In this document: positions 9,649 through 17,265 of the stretch, in pieces
Layout of the letters: each line of letters opens with the position of its first letter
Position numbering within the stretch: position 1 is the first letter of the stretch
DNA from: Clostridia bacterium
GTDB taxonomy: Bacteria; Bacillota; Clostridia; Christensenellales; Borkfalkiaceae
Direction: 5' to 3'
NCBI GenBank assembly: GCA_017522945.1
Contig: JAFWXT010000069.1
Location: forward strand, 1-64,000
DNA length: 64,000 nucleotides
The notes under the pieces: generated by a model
Told to the model about the DNA's origin: nothing
What the model saw: only the letters and a program-made list of their open reading frames with translations
The model's database searches: none
Translations under genes and position numbers: made by a program

Positions 9649-10296
9649 ATGAAAAACGGAATTAGTCCAAATCCAAATAAAGTTTTCCCTGTAAACGGAT
9701 TTAAAACGGTAACCTATGTTAAACCAACGCTAAAAAACCCTAATATTATAGTGGGCGATTTTACCTATTTTAGCGATACTTTTTTTGAACGCCACGTTAC
9801 CCATAATCTTGAATCTTACGGCGATAAGCTTATTATCGGCAAGTTTTGCCAAATAGCAAAGGGCGTTAATTTCGTTATGAACGCAGCAAACCACCAAATG
9901 AACGCCGTTAGCACCTTTCCATTTTACATTTTAGAGGGTTGGAATCAAGCCAAGCCCCCGCTTCACGAAATGCCCATTAAAGGCGATACCATTGTTGGTA
10001 ACGACGTTTGGATAGGCGAAAACGTTAGCATTTTACCGGGTGTAAAAATAGGTGACGGCGCAATTATCGGTATGAATAGTGTTGTTGGCTCAAACGTTGA
10101 GCCTTACACCATAGTTGCAGGCAACCCCGCTAAAGTTATACGAAAAAGATTTGATAGCGAACTAATAGATCTTATGCTTAAATGGCAATGGTGGAATTTT
10201 AACATTGAAAAAATCGATTCGCTTATACCAATTTTAACAAGTAGCGATTTAAACGCTGTTAAGCAGTTTATTAAAGATGATTTAGCTAAAACCTAA
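9649..10296 (+). CDS. Hexapeptide-repeat xenobiotic/antibiotic O-acetyltransferase (CatB/Vat type)
   Basis: Left-handed beta-helix acetyltransferase using acetyl-CoA, 215 residues, the usual size of the CatB/Vat family. Visible marks are GKFCQIAKGVNFVMNAANH with the catalytic-type His in the NAANH turn, then the hexapeptide ladder TIVGNDVWIGENVSILPGV, IGDGAIIGMNSVV and the closing AGNPAKVIRKRF. Members inactivate chloramphenicol or streptogramin A, but many chromosomal homologues have other acceptors. The family call is safe; a resistance function is only possible. It stands alone, in the opposite direction to most neighbours. Confidence 0.85.
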   Translation: MKNGISPNPNKVFPVNGFKTVTYVKPTLKNPNIIVGDFTYFSDTFFERHVTHNLESYGDKLIIGKFCQIAKGVNFVMNAANHQMNAVSTFPFYILEGWNQAKPPLHEMPIKGDTIVGNDVWIGENVSILPGVKIGDGAIIGMNSVVGSNVEPYTIVAGNPAKVIRKRFDSELIDLMLKWQWWNFNIEKIDSLIPILTSSDLNAVKQFIKDDLAKT

Positions 10297-10414
10297 AAAT
10301 AGCATTTTGTGGGCTTTTTTATTAGTAATTAAGCGGAGTTTTGCTATTATAAAACCCTACAAAAAAATAAAAAATAATTTTTTAACAAATTTTAAAAAAA
10401 AGACAAAAAAACAG

Positions 10415-10443
10415 TTGACAAATTTTCGGTTATAGTATAAAAT
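10415..10443 (+). promoter_or_regulatory. Promoter of the tRNA cluster
   Basis: TTGACA (10415-10420), 17 bases, TAAAAT (10438-10443). It ends 18 bases before the first tRNA. Confidence 0.7.
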
Positions 10444-10461
10444 AACATAGCATTAAATCGA

Positions 10462-10538
<77 letters not shown>

Positions 10539-10574
10539 GTTTTTTCGCTTTCTTTTATAAAAAAGACTGCATAT

Positions 10575-10651
10575 GGCGGCGTAGCTTAGCTGGTTATAGC
10601 GGCCGGTTCATACCCGGCAGGTCGTTGGTTCGAATCTGACCGCCGCTACCA
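10575..10651 (+). tRNA. tRNA-Met (CAT), elongator type
   Basis: 77-nt cloverleaf with encoded CCA and anticodon loop TTCATAC. The acceptor stem GGCGGCG with CGCCGCT resembles elongator tRNA-Met rather than the CAU-reading tRNA-Ile, but that alternative is not excluded. Confidence 0.92.
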
Positions 10652-10675
10652 TTTTTCGGTATGAACAAACAACAG

Positions 10676-10692
10676 TTCGGCATCATGCCGAA
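10676..10692. repeat. Perfect palindrome between tRNA-Met and tRNA-Glu
   Basis: TTCGGCATCATGCCGAA forms an 8-bp-arm hairpin, followed by A-rich sequence. It could be a processing hairpin in the tRNA precursor or a spacer relic. Confidence 0.6.
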
Positions 10693-10699
10693 AAATATC

Positions 10700-10774
10700 G
10701 GCCCCTTGGTCAAGCGGTCAAGACATCGCCCTTTCACGGCGGTAACACGAGTTCGAGTCTCGTAGGGGTCACCA
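10700..10774 (+). tRNA. tRNA-Glu (TTC)
   Basis: 75-nt cloverleaf, acceptor GGCCCCT paired with AGGGGTC, anticodon loop CTTTCAC and encoded CCA. Confidence 0.95.
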
Positions 10775-10780
10775 AAAAAC

Positions 10781-10814
10781 AAAGCATCAACAATAGTTGG
10801 TGCTTTATTTTTTT
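10781..10814 (+). terminator. Rho-independent terminator of the tRNA cluster
   Basis: AAAGCATCAAC and GTTGGTGCTTT pair around a 5-base loop, followed by ATTTTTTT. It lies 6 bases past tRNA-Glu. Confidence 0.85.
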
Positions 10815-10830
10815 ATCAAAACCATAGGTT

Positions 10831-10935
10831 TTGTATATCATCACGCCCTAGCGTGCATCTCATCAACCCTTTGGCTGTATATCATCAAGGGCAACTCACC
10901 CCTATATATCATCACGCTTTAGCGTGGATGGCTTT
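10831..10935. repeat. Interspersed TATATCATCA hairpin repeats
   Basis: Short palindromes (CACGCCCTAGCGTG, CACGCTTTAGCGTG and a CCCTTTGG/CAAGGG pair) are each joined by TATATCATCA or CTCATCA. Three units occur in about 105 bases. A more GC-rich stretch follows (about 10995-11055), unlike the AT-rich DNA to its right. No coding gene is credible between 10815 and 11059. Confidence 0.7.
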
Positions 10936-11059
10936 TTTCGAGTGGCTTTATTTACCGTTTTCGTTTAGTTGTGTTTTAGGAGTGTGCTTATTTCGGGGAC
11001 GCGAAAGCGAGCCGACTCGTATCAAGACAAGCGCACGCGTTAGTGCCAAAAGTTAAAAA

Positions 11060-12829
11060 TTAACCTAAAATATTTAATCTATCAACTGCCATATTAAAGT
11101 ATGTTTTATCCAGTTCAATGCCTATAAATTTTCTGCCTAATTGTATAGATGCTAATCCTGTAGAACCACTACCCATAAATGGGTCAATAATTAAATCTTT
11201 CTTGTTTGTATGTGTTTGTATAAGTGCTTGCATCAATTTTAAGCTTTTTTGTGTAGGGTGTGGAACTTTTTCTGCCCCTGCAACAGTTGGTGTTTCAAAC
11301 AAACTTCGCATATAAGGTTTGTTTTTATCCTTATTAAACGTCCATTTAGAACCTTTTTTTACAGCCCAGATAGCAAACTCCATATCTTGCACATAACGTC
11401 TTTCAATATTTCTTGGCATTGGGTTTGTTTTTTTCCACACAATAATATCTTTTACTTCCATATTATTTTCTTCCATAGTTTTAATAATAAAACTCATATA
11501 TCTATAGGAGCAAAAAACAATCATTGAGCCATTTTTATCCAAGATTTTCTCATATTTAGCAATCCAAGAAAACAAGTCAAAATCTTTATCCCACTCGCCA
11601 AAATCTACACCTTGACGTGGGTTTTTTAATGTGTTAAAATTATTTTCTTTTGAGATATTATATGGTGGGTCAGTAATAATATGATTTACTTTAATATTAT
11701 TTTTAATAAGTTCGTCTATAATTGTGTAAGCATTTCCTTGATATAATGTATATTTTTCAGTTTCTATTATATCATTATTTAACTCTTCAAAAATTTGATT
11801 TCCAACTGCTTTTGCTAATAATGGTGGAACAGCATTTCCTATTTGCTTGCATACAGCGACTTTAGAACCATAAAAATAAAAATCATCATTAAAACTTTGT
11901 ATTCTTGCCGCCTCACGTGGAGTTATTGCTCTATGTAAAAATGGGTGAGAGTTTTTACCATTTGACGGGGTATCAAATCTTGTATCAATTGTAGGGCTAA
12001 TTTCATCCCATACTAAACGCGACCAAGTCGTTGAAAATTTTTGCTTGCCTATAAGATTTTTAGGTAGATATTCTTTGCCTTTTTCAGCAGGAATAAGTTT
12101 CAATTTCTCAATTGCAACCTTTGAGTGTTCGGAAGCCTTATGATATTGTAATTTTTTTCCACGTAATAATTTTTGATAGTCACTATTGGCAGGATTTCTA
12201 TATTCTGTTAAAATTTCACCCTCTCCACTTTCAAGATAAGCAAGGTCGCTTATAGCATCTCTTACCGATTGTGAACTGTCTAAAGGATTTGGAAAATTTA
12301 TAAATTTAGTTTTACAAGCAATAAAAAAGGCTCTTTCTCTACTTTGTGGCACACCATAGTTTTTTGCATTTAATACACCATAGTTTACTATATAACCAAG
12401 GTCTTTGATTTCTTTTAAGATTTCATCTCTAAAGAAATGGTTGCTTGAATTAAGAATATTTTTTACATTTTCAATGATAAAAACAAATGGTTGTAGTTCT
12501 TTAACGATATTTAAATATTCCTTAAAAAGGAAATTTCTTTTATCGTTTAATCCTAAATTTTTACCTTTTAGGCTAAAACCTTGGCAAGGTGGACCTCCGA
12601 TAATCATATTAACTTTTCTTTCTTTTGAAATAGAAATAACCTTGCGTTTAATATCTTCATCTATTATATCACCACAAATAGCATAGGCATTAGGAAAATT
12701 TGCAGAAAAGGTTTTTATTGCATTATTATCAAAGTCCAAACCAACTTGCGTTGAAAAAGATTTGTTCATCTCTAACCCAGATGAAAAACCACCAGCCCCA
12801 CAAAATAAGTCCAAAATTCTAAATTCCAT
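11060..12829 (-). CDS. Double-headed DNA methyltransferase: m5C domain fused to N6-adenine/N4-cytosine domain
   Basis: Modification half of a type II restriction system. Residues 1-~345 are a complete C5-cytosine methyltransferase: DLFCGAGGFSSG (AdoMet loop), GGPPCQGFS near residue 77 with the catalytic Cys, ENVKN, and QIGNAVPP near 327. Residues ~350-589 are a second, separate amino-methyltransferase with the order DPPYNIS (near 385) then DPFMGSGSTG (near 548), which is the beta-type arrangement. Each head probably methylates one strand of an asymmetric site. ATG 12829 has AGGAG 7 bases upstream. It is divergent from an HNH nuclease across 122 bases. The region is visibly more AT-rich than its neighbours, which suggests transfer. 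Confidence 0.93.
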   Translation of the reverse strand: MEFRILDLFCGAGGFSSGLEMNKSFSTQVGLDFDNNAIKTFSANFPNAYAICGDIIDEDIKRKVISISKERKVNMIIGGPPCQGFSLKGKNLGLNDKRNFLFKEYLNIVKELQPFVFIIENVKNILNSSNHFFRDEILKEIKDLGYIVNYGVLNAKNYGVPQSRERAFFIACKTKFINFPNPLDSSQSVRDAISDLAYLESGEGEILTEYRNPANSDYQKLLRGKKLQYHKASEHSKVAIEKLKLIPAEKGKEYLPKNLIGKQKFSTTWSRLVWDEISPTIDTRFDTPSNGKNSHPFLHRAITPREAARIQSFNDDFYFYGSKVAVCKQIGNAVPPLLAKAVGNQIFEELNNDIIETEKYTLYQGNAYTIIDELIKNNIKVNHIITDPPYNISKENNFNTLKNPRQGVDFGEWDKDFDLFSWIAKYEKILDKNGSMIVFCSYRYMSFIIKTMEENNMEVKDIIVWKKTNPMPRNIERRYVQDMEFAIWAVKKGSKWTFNKDKNKPYMRSLFETPTVAGAEKVPHPTQKSLKLMQALIQTHTNKKDLIIDPFMGSGSTGLASIQLGRKFIGIELDKTYFNMAVDRLNILG

Positions 12830-12844
12830 AACAAACTCCTTGTG

Positions 12845-12869
12845 TGAGGGAAGTTATTTTTGTCCCTCA
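12845..12869. promoter_or_regulatory. Inverted repeat in the methyltransferase leader
   Basis: TGAGGGA and TCCCTCA, a perfect 7-bp inverted repeat around 11 bases, lie just upstream of the AGGAG site of the methyltransferase. It is a candidate operator or leader hairpin controlling methyltransferase expression. Confidence 0.5.
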
Positions 12870-12891
12870 ATAAATATGATAGCATAATTAA

Positions 12892-12920
12892 TTGAAAAAA
12901 TCAATGAAATTTGCTATGCT
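12892..12920 (+). promoter_or_regulatory. Promoter of the HNH nuclease gene
   Basis: TTGAAA (12892-12897), a 17-base spacer and TATGCT (12915-12920) in the divergent gap. Confidence 0.65.
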
Positions 12921-12951
12921 TTTATAAGGAAATATAAATTTGGGGGCAAAT

Positions 12952-14172
12952 ATGAAAGTAAGTGAATTTTTACAAAGTAATAACATACCAACTTTTCTAC
13001 TTGGCGCTTTTTATGGTCGATACGAAATTACAAAAGATAATAATTATATTTACACTTATTCTACTTATAGAAATTGGACAAAAATTTATGACAATCAAGA
13101 ATTATGCAATAAGTCTAAAATTAGTTTCTTAAATCAGTTAAATAGTATTTGTCGTCCTTTCAATTTGTGGGTAAAAGGAACAAAACAATTCCCTAAAACT
13201 GACATAGTATTTGCTTTGGAAAATGATTTAAAGTTAACAAAAGATAATTTTTTCAATAGATTAAATAGAAAAATATTAAATGCAGAATTTATAGATAATG
13301 CTAATTTCACAGAAGCGAAAAAAATGTTTATCCGTGGTTTTTCTGAACTTCGAGGAAGTTTGGATAGGAATAGGAATTTGTTAGCAATGGATTATGTTTA
13401 CAATAGCCAACAAGAAGTAAAAAGAGTAAGATTGTTAATTGATTACCTTAATATTCCCACCTACATAGTAAATTATAATTTTAGAGAATTTCAACCTGAA
13501 TACAATAAAGGCAAGAAAAGGGCTACACAACTACGTTATAATATACAGTGGTATGCTACGAATATTGGCTTTATCAACGAATATAGAATTGAAGCATTTA
13601 AGCATAACTTTTATTATACGGATATAAAAAAGGAAGGTTTTGTTACTTATTTTATTTGCCCCTTACCAACAAGAAGTGATAACACAACATTTGAAAGTAG
13701 ATTAGCGTATTATTCAAATAATGTATTAGGCAAAAAATTAACTAAAGCAGATTTTAATAAATTTAGCAAGTTAATCGGCACAGATAAAGGTTCGGATTCG
13801 TTTAAGCGTGATTGGTCTATTGTTAATTACGTTAGATATACAACCCCAGATGTTTGTGTTTGTTGTTGTGATGATTACGATATAAAAGATAGAACACATA
13901 TAGAAGCAAAAACAGGAAGATATCATTTTGAAATACACCATATGATTTCAGTAGGGAAAAATAAAGAGTTGGACGACGTAGATAATTTAGCCAAAATTTG
14001 CCCATCGTGTCACGCAAGTTTAGGAAGAGGAAGTGCTGACGAAAAAACTCAAAAGGAACTTATAATTAAAATCTTTAAACACAAGCCAAACATTTTAGAA
14101 TTTTGTAAAAGTTATTTTGACGAAGAAGGTTTTGAAACAGTAGTTCATAAAGTTTGGGAATCACTTAAATAA
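12952..14172 (+). CDS. HNH restriction endonuclease (partner of the fused methyltransferase)
   Basis: Probable restriction subunit. The C-terminal third carries a Cys-bracketed HNH site: CVCCCDD, then FEIHHMISVG, DNLAKICPSCH, with the IHH pair, the central Asn and the last His all present and Cys pairs for zinc. The N-terminal ~290 residues match nothing I know and are probably the DNA-recognition part. The paired methyltransferase supports a type II system; MnlI is an established HNH type IIS example. I prefer ATG 12952 (406 aa, GGGGG 5 bases upstream); TTG 12940 with AAGGA 9 bases upstream is an alternative. AT-rich like its partner. Confidence 0.82.
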   Translation: MKVSEFLQSNNIPTFLLGAFYGRYEITKDNNYIYTYSTYRNWTKIYDNQELCNKSKISFLNQLNSICRPFNLWVKGTKQFPKTDIVFALENDLKLTKDNFFNRLNRKILNAEFIDNANFTEAKKMFIRGFSELRGSLDRNRNLLAMDYVYNSQQEVKRVRLLIDYLNIPTYIVNYNFREFQPEYNKGKKRATQLRYNIQWYATNIGFINEYRIEAFKHNFYYTDIKKEGFVTYFICPLPTRSDNTTFESRLAYYSNNVLGKKLTKADFNKFSKLIGTDKGSDSFKRDWSIVNYVRYTTPDVCVCCCDDYDIKDRTHIEAKTGRYHFEIHHMISVGKNKELDDVDNLAKICPSCHASLGRGSADEKTQKELIIKIFKHKPNILEFCKSYFDEEGFETVVHKVWESLK

Positions 14173-14300
14173 TATTGGGCGGGAATTGTAAACTTTAATA
14201 TCAAAATTTATAGGGTGGGGCTTTGTGTCCTGCCCTTATTTTTATAAAAAAAGAGAGCAAAAATTGTTCGTTTTACACATATTCGGGGCAAAAAAAACAA

Positions 14301-14329
14301 AAGCACACTCTACTAGGGTGTGTTTTTTT
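14301..14329 (+). terminator. Terminator downstream of the restriction system
   Basis: CACACTC and GGGTGTG around a 5-base loop, then TTTTTTT. A second GGGC/GCCC hairpin lies before it at about 14178-14239. Confidence 0.8.
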
Positions 14330-14366
14330 GTAAAAAAATTTTAATTTAAACAAATTTCATAAAGAA

Positions 14367-14395
14367 TTGAAAAAAATGCTATTATATGCTATAAT
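14367..14395 (+). promoter_or_regulatory. Promoter giving an apparently leaderless mRNA
   Basis: TTGAAA (14367-14372), exactly 17 bases and TATAAT (14390-14395). The ATG begins 7 bases after the -10 box, so the expected transcription start coincides with the start codon. No ribosome binding site is visible. Confidence 0.75.
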
Positions 14396-14401
14396 ACCAA
14401 T

Positions 14402-15253
14402 ATGAAAGAGTTTATTTTTGTTGTAGACCAACAATTTAATAGCATAAAACCGTTGGATTTTTTAAGCGGAAAGGGCGTTTCAGACGAGATACTAAAAAAG
14501 GTTAAGTTTGGGGGAATTTTTATCAACGGCAAACTGTTAAAAAACGCCAACGATAGAATTAGCTTTGGCGATGAAGTTAAAATGGTTTTGCCACCGGATG
14601 CGCCAAATCCACATATATTACCAGTAAAAGCACCACTTGAAGTTATTTACGAAGATCAATATTTAATAGCCGTTAATAAACCCAAGGGAATGTTAACCCA
14701 CTCTTCATTCCGCAATCAAACACTATCGTTAGAGCAAATAGTTTGTGAATATTTTTTGCCACAACCCTTTACTTTTAGAGCTGTAAATAGATTAGACCGC
14801 GACACTTCGGGCATAGTTCTTATCGCAAAAGACGCATTTACAGCAAGTTTGCTTAGCACGCAGATAAAAGAAGGAAAAATGCAAAAAACTTATTCTGCGT
14901 TAGTTGTTGGCGAGCTTCCTGGCGAACATTTTATAATAGAAAAACCAATAAAGCGTTTAAGCCCAAGCTCAATGAAAAGAACGTGTGCGCAAGATGGAAA
15001 GTATGCAAAATCCGAATGCACGTTAGAAAAACGGTTGAATGATGAAAAGAGCATAATAAACGTAATACTACATACTGGCAGAACGCACCAAATAAGAGTG
15101 CATTTATCAAGCGTTGGATTACCACTTTTTGCCGATAGCTTATATGGCGAGAAGATAGAGGGACAGACCTACACCCTGCACGCTAAAGAGTTAAAATTTA
15201 TTCACCCAATAACACAAAAAGAAATAGTTATTAAAGCAGAACAAGATATATAA
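14402..15253 (+). CDS. RluA-family 23S rRNA/tRNA pseudouridine synthase
   Basis: Converts specific uridines of rRNA or tRNA to pseudouridine. The N-terminal ~75 residues form an S4-like RNA-binding region (GVSDEILKKVKFGGIFINGK). The catalytic domain follows, with AVNKPKGMLTH, the signature RLDRDTSGIVL holding the catalytic Asp, and HTGRTHQIRVHLS. 283 residues, normal for RluD/YtjA-like enzymes. Which uridine is modified cannot be told. The start is fixed by the promoter and the S4 fold. It is unusual in having no leader (see promoter entry). Confidence 0.93.
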   Translation: MKEFIFVVDQQFNSIKPLDFLSGKGVSDEILKKVKFGGIFINGKLLKNANDRISFGDEVKMVLPPDAPNPHILPVKAPLEVIYEDQYLIAVNKPKGMLTHSSFRNQTLSLEQIVCEYFLPQPFTFRAVNRLDRDTSGIVLIAKDAFTASLLSTQIKEGKMQKTYSALVVGELPGEHFIIEKPIKRLSPSSMKRTCAQDGKYAKSECTLEKRLNDEKSIINVILHTGRTHQIRVHLSSVGLPLFADSLYGEKIEGQTYTLHAKELKFIHPITQKEIVIKAEQDI

Positions 15254-15261
15254 TACATCAA

Positions 15262-15306
15262 AAAACACACCTATAGCGCGATTAACTGCGCTTTCGGTGT
15301 GTTTTT
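15262..15306. terminator. Terminator after the pseudouridine synthase, built on an interspersed repeat
   Basis: AAAACACACC and GGTGTGTTTT arms enclose a copy of the CCTATAGCGCGATTAAC element, which itself has AGCGC/GCGCT arms. The T-run completes a terminator. Confidence 0.8.
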
Positions 15307-15413
15307 ATATTGCTTTCGTATAAGTTTAAGCGAGATGCTTCTACTTGCGCTCAGCATGACTATTATATTAAAATGGAGAACTTATAAAGTGCTCCGTTTT
15401 TTATTTTGCCACA

Positions 15414-15445
15414 CAAAAAGGGAGCGCTTGCGAAAGCACTCCCCT
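15414..15445 (-). terminator. Terminator of the PEP carboxykinase gene
   Basis: Minus-strand GGGGAGTGCTT and AAGCGCTCCC arms around a short loop, then TTTTTG. It starts 33 bases past the stop. A related hairpin with plus-strand T-run lies at 15371-15406. Confidence 0.8.
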
Positions 15446-15477
15446 TGTTTTTTATTTTAATTTATAATCCTATTAAA

Positions 15478-17082
15478 TTAAGCCTTTGGGCCAGCTTCAA
15501 CAAGAGCCTTACCAGCATCGTTACCAGTGTATTTAACAAAGTTCTTAACGAATCTGCCAGCTAAGTCTTTAGCTTTTTCTTCCCAAATTGCTGGATCAGC
15601 ATAAGTGTCTCTTGGGTCTAAAATGTTAGTAGCAACACCAGGAAGAGCTGTAGGAACAGCTAAATTGAAGTGAGGGATAACTTTTGTTTCAGCTTCTAAA
15701 ATAGAGCCGTTTAAGATAGCGTCGATAATACCACGAGTATCTTTAATAGAAATTCTCTTACCAGTACCGTTCCAACCAGTGTTAACAAGGTAAGCCTTAG
15801 CACCGCTCTTTTCCATTTTCTTAACTAATTCTTCAGCATATTTAGTTGGGTGAAGTTCAAGGAAAGCTTGACCGAAGCATGCAGAGAATGTAGGAGTAGG
15901 TTCAGTAATACCACGTTCAGTACCTGCTAACTTAGAAGTAAAACCAGATAAGAAGTAGTATTGAGCTTGTTCAGGAGTTAAAATTGAAACAGGAGGAAGT
16001 ACGCCGAAAGCATCTGCAGATAAGAAGATAACGTTCTTAGCATCTGGAGCAGCAGAAACAGGGCGAACAATCTTTTCAATGTGGCTAATTGGGTAAGAAA
16101 CACGTGTGTTTTCTGTAACTGAACCGTCAGCAAAGTTGCAAACGCCGTTTTCATCAACAGTAACGTTTTCTAAAAGTGCGTTTCTCTTAATTGCTTTATA
16201 AATATCTGGTTCAGAATCTTTATCAAGGTTAATAACCTTAGCGTAGCAACCGCCTTCGAAGTTAAATACGCCTTTATCATCCCAACCGTGTTCATCGTCA
16301 CCAATTAAAAGACGCTTAGGATCGGTTGAAAGAGTGGTTTTACCAGTACCAGATAAACCGAAGAATAAAGCAGTGTTTTCGCCGTTCATATCTGTATTAG
16401 CTGAACAGTGCATTGAAGCCATACCGTTTAATGGTAAATAGTAGTTCATCATTGAGAACATACCCTTCTTCATTTCGCCGCCGTACCAAGTGTTTAAGAT
16501 AACTTGTTCGCGTGAAGTGATGTTGAATACAACTGCAGTTTCGCTGTTTAAACCTAATTCTTTATAGTTTTCAACTTTAGCCTTAGAAGCGTTGTAGCAA
16601 ACGAAATCAGGTTCAAAGTTTTCAAGTTCTTCAGCAGTTGGGTTGATGAACATGTTTTTAACAAAGTGAGCTTGCCAAGCAACTTCCATGATAAAACGGA
16701 TTGCCATACGGCTATCTTTGTTAGCGCCACAGAAAACGTCCATAACGTATAATTTCTTGTTGCAAAGTTCGTTTACAGCAAGTTCTTTAACAGCCTTCCA
16801 AGTTTCTTGGCTACATGGGTGGTTGTCGTTTTTAAATTCATCAGAAGTCCACCAAAGTGTATCCTTTGAATTTTCGTCCATAACGATAAATTTATCTTTA
16901 GGAGAACGACCTGTGTAAATACCAGTCATAACGTTAACAGCGCCAAGTTCAGTTTCTTGACCCTTTTCGAAACCTGTTAATGAAGGATCTGTTTCAGCAA
17001 CGAATAATTCTTCGTATGAAGGGTTGTGAACGATTTCAGTTGCGCCAGTAATGCCGTACTTAGTTAAATCAAGATTTTTCAT
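15478..17082 (-). CDS. pckA: Phosphoenolpyruvate carboxykinase (ATP-dependent)
   Basis: Cytosolic enzyme interconverting PEP + CO2 + ADP and oxaloacetate + ATP. 534 residues, the typical length of the ATP-using family. It shows the kinase loop [11 protein letters not shown] (P-loop), the metal-binding [22 protein letters not shown] and [11 protein letters not shown]. In succinate-forming anaerobes it runs in the carboxylating direction and saves an ATP. With malate dehydrogenase, fumarase and a fumarate-reductase-like module about 7-18 kb away, that role is likely here. ATG has AGAGG 5-6 bases upstream. Confidence 0.97.
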   Translation of the reverse strand: MKNLDLTKYGITGATEIVHNPSYEELFVAETDPSLTGFEKGQETELGAVNVMTGIYTGRSPKDKFIVMDENSKDTLWWTSDEFKNDNHPCSQETWKAVKELAVNELCNKKLYVMDVFCGANKDSRMAIRFIMEVAWQAHFVKNMFINPTAEELENFEPDFVCYNASKAKVENYKELGLNSETAVVFNITSREQVILNTWYGGEMKKGMFSMMNYYLPLNGMASMHCSANTDMNGENTALFFGLSGTGKTTLSTDPKRLLIGDDEHGWDDKGVFNFEGGCYAKVINLDKDSEPDIYKAIKRNALLENVTVDENGVCNFADGSVTENTRVSYPISHIEKIVRPVSAAPDAKNVIFLSADAFGVLPPVSILTPEQAQYYFLSGFTSKLAGTERGITEPTPTFSACFGQAFLELHPTKYAEELVKKMEKSGAKAYLVNTGWNGTGKRISIKDTRGIIDAILNGSILEAETKVIPHFNLAVPTALPGVATNILDPRDTYADPAIWEEKAKDLAGRFVKNFVKYTGNDAGKALVEAGPKA

Positions 17083-17136
17083 TTTTACCTCTTTAATTTT
17101 TTTATTTTATATTTTATTTTTATTTCCAACTAATTT

Positions 17137-17166
17137 ATTATAACACATAAGCGTGAAAATACGCAA
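17137..17166 (-). promoter_or_regulatory. Promoter of pckA
   Basis: Minus-strand TTGCGT (17166-17161), 18 bases and TATAAT (17142-17137). A TTAACAA half-site of Rex type (17174-17180) lies beside the -35 box. Confidence 0.6.
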
Positions 17167-17209
17167 ACGATTATTAACAATTTTAAAAGTTTATTTTATT
17201 AACTTTTTG

Positions 17210-17243
17210 TTGTTACAAAGCACTATTTTAGGTGATGTAACAA
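17210..17243. promoter_or_regulatory. Inverted repeat TTGTTACA / TGTAACAA upstream of pckA
   Basis: Perfect 8-bp arms at 17210-17217 and 17236-17243, about 45-75 bases upstream of the pckA -35 box. A related GTTACAA/TTGTAAC pair lies upstream of the LysR gene (37294-37333). Candidate regulator site. Confidence 0.4.
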
Positions 17244-17265
17244 GCAATGGTTGATTTTAAGCGCC

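Noticed and set aside
10594-10782. 62-codon minus-strand ORF across the tRNAs
   Set aside because: It is the antisense of tRNA-Met and tRNA-Glu.
10853-11056. 67-codon plus-strand ORF
   Set aside because: It is built from the TATATCATCA hairpin repeats and the GC-rich stretch, with no ribosome binding site and no protein-like composition.
13832-14017. Minus-strand ORF in the HNH gene
   Set aside because: It is antisense to the HNH motif region, which is clearly coding on the plus strand.
17168-17181. Full Rex operator at pckA
   Set aside because: Only one half-site (TTAACAA) matches; the other half is too poor to call.
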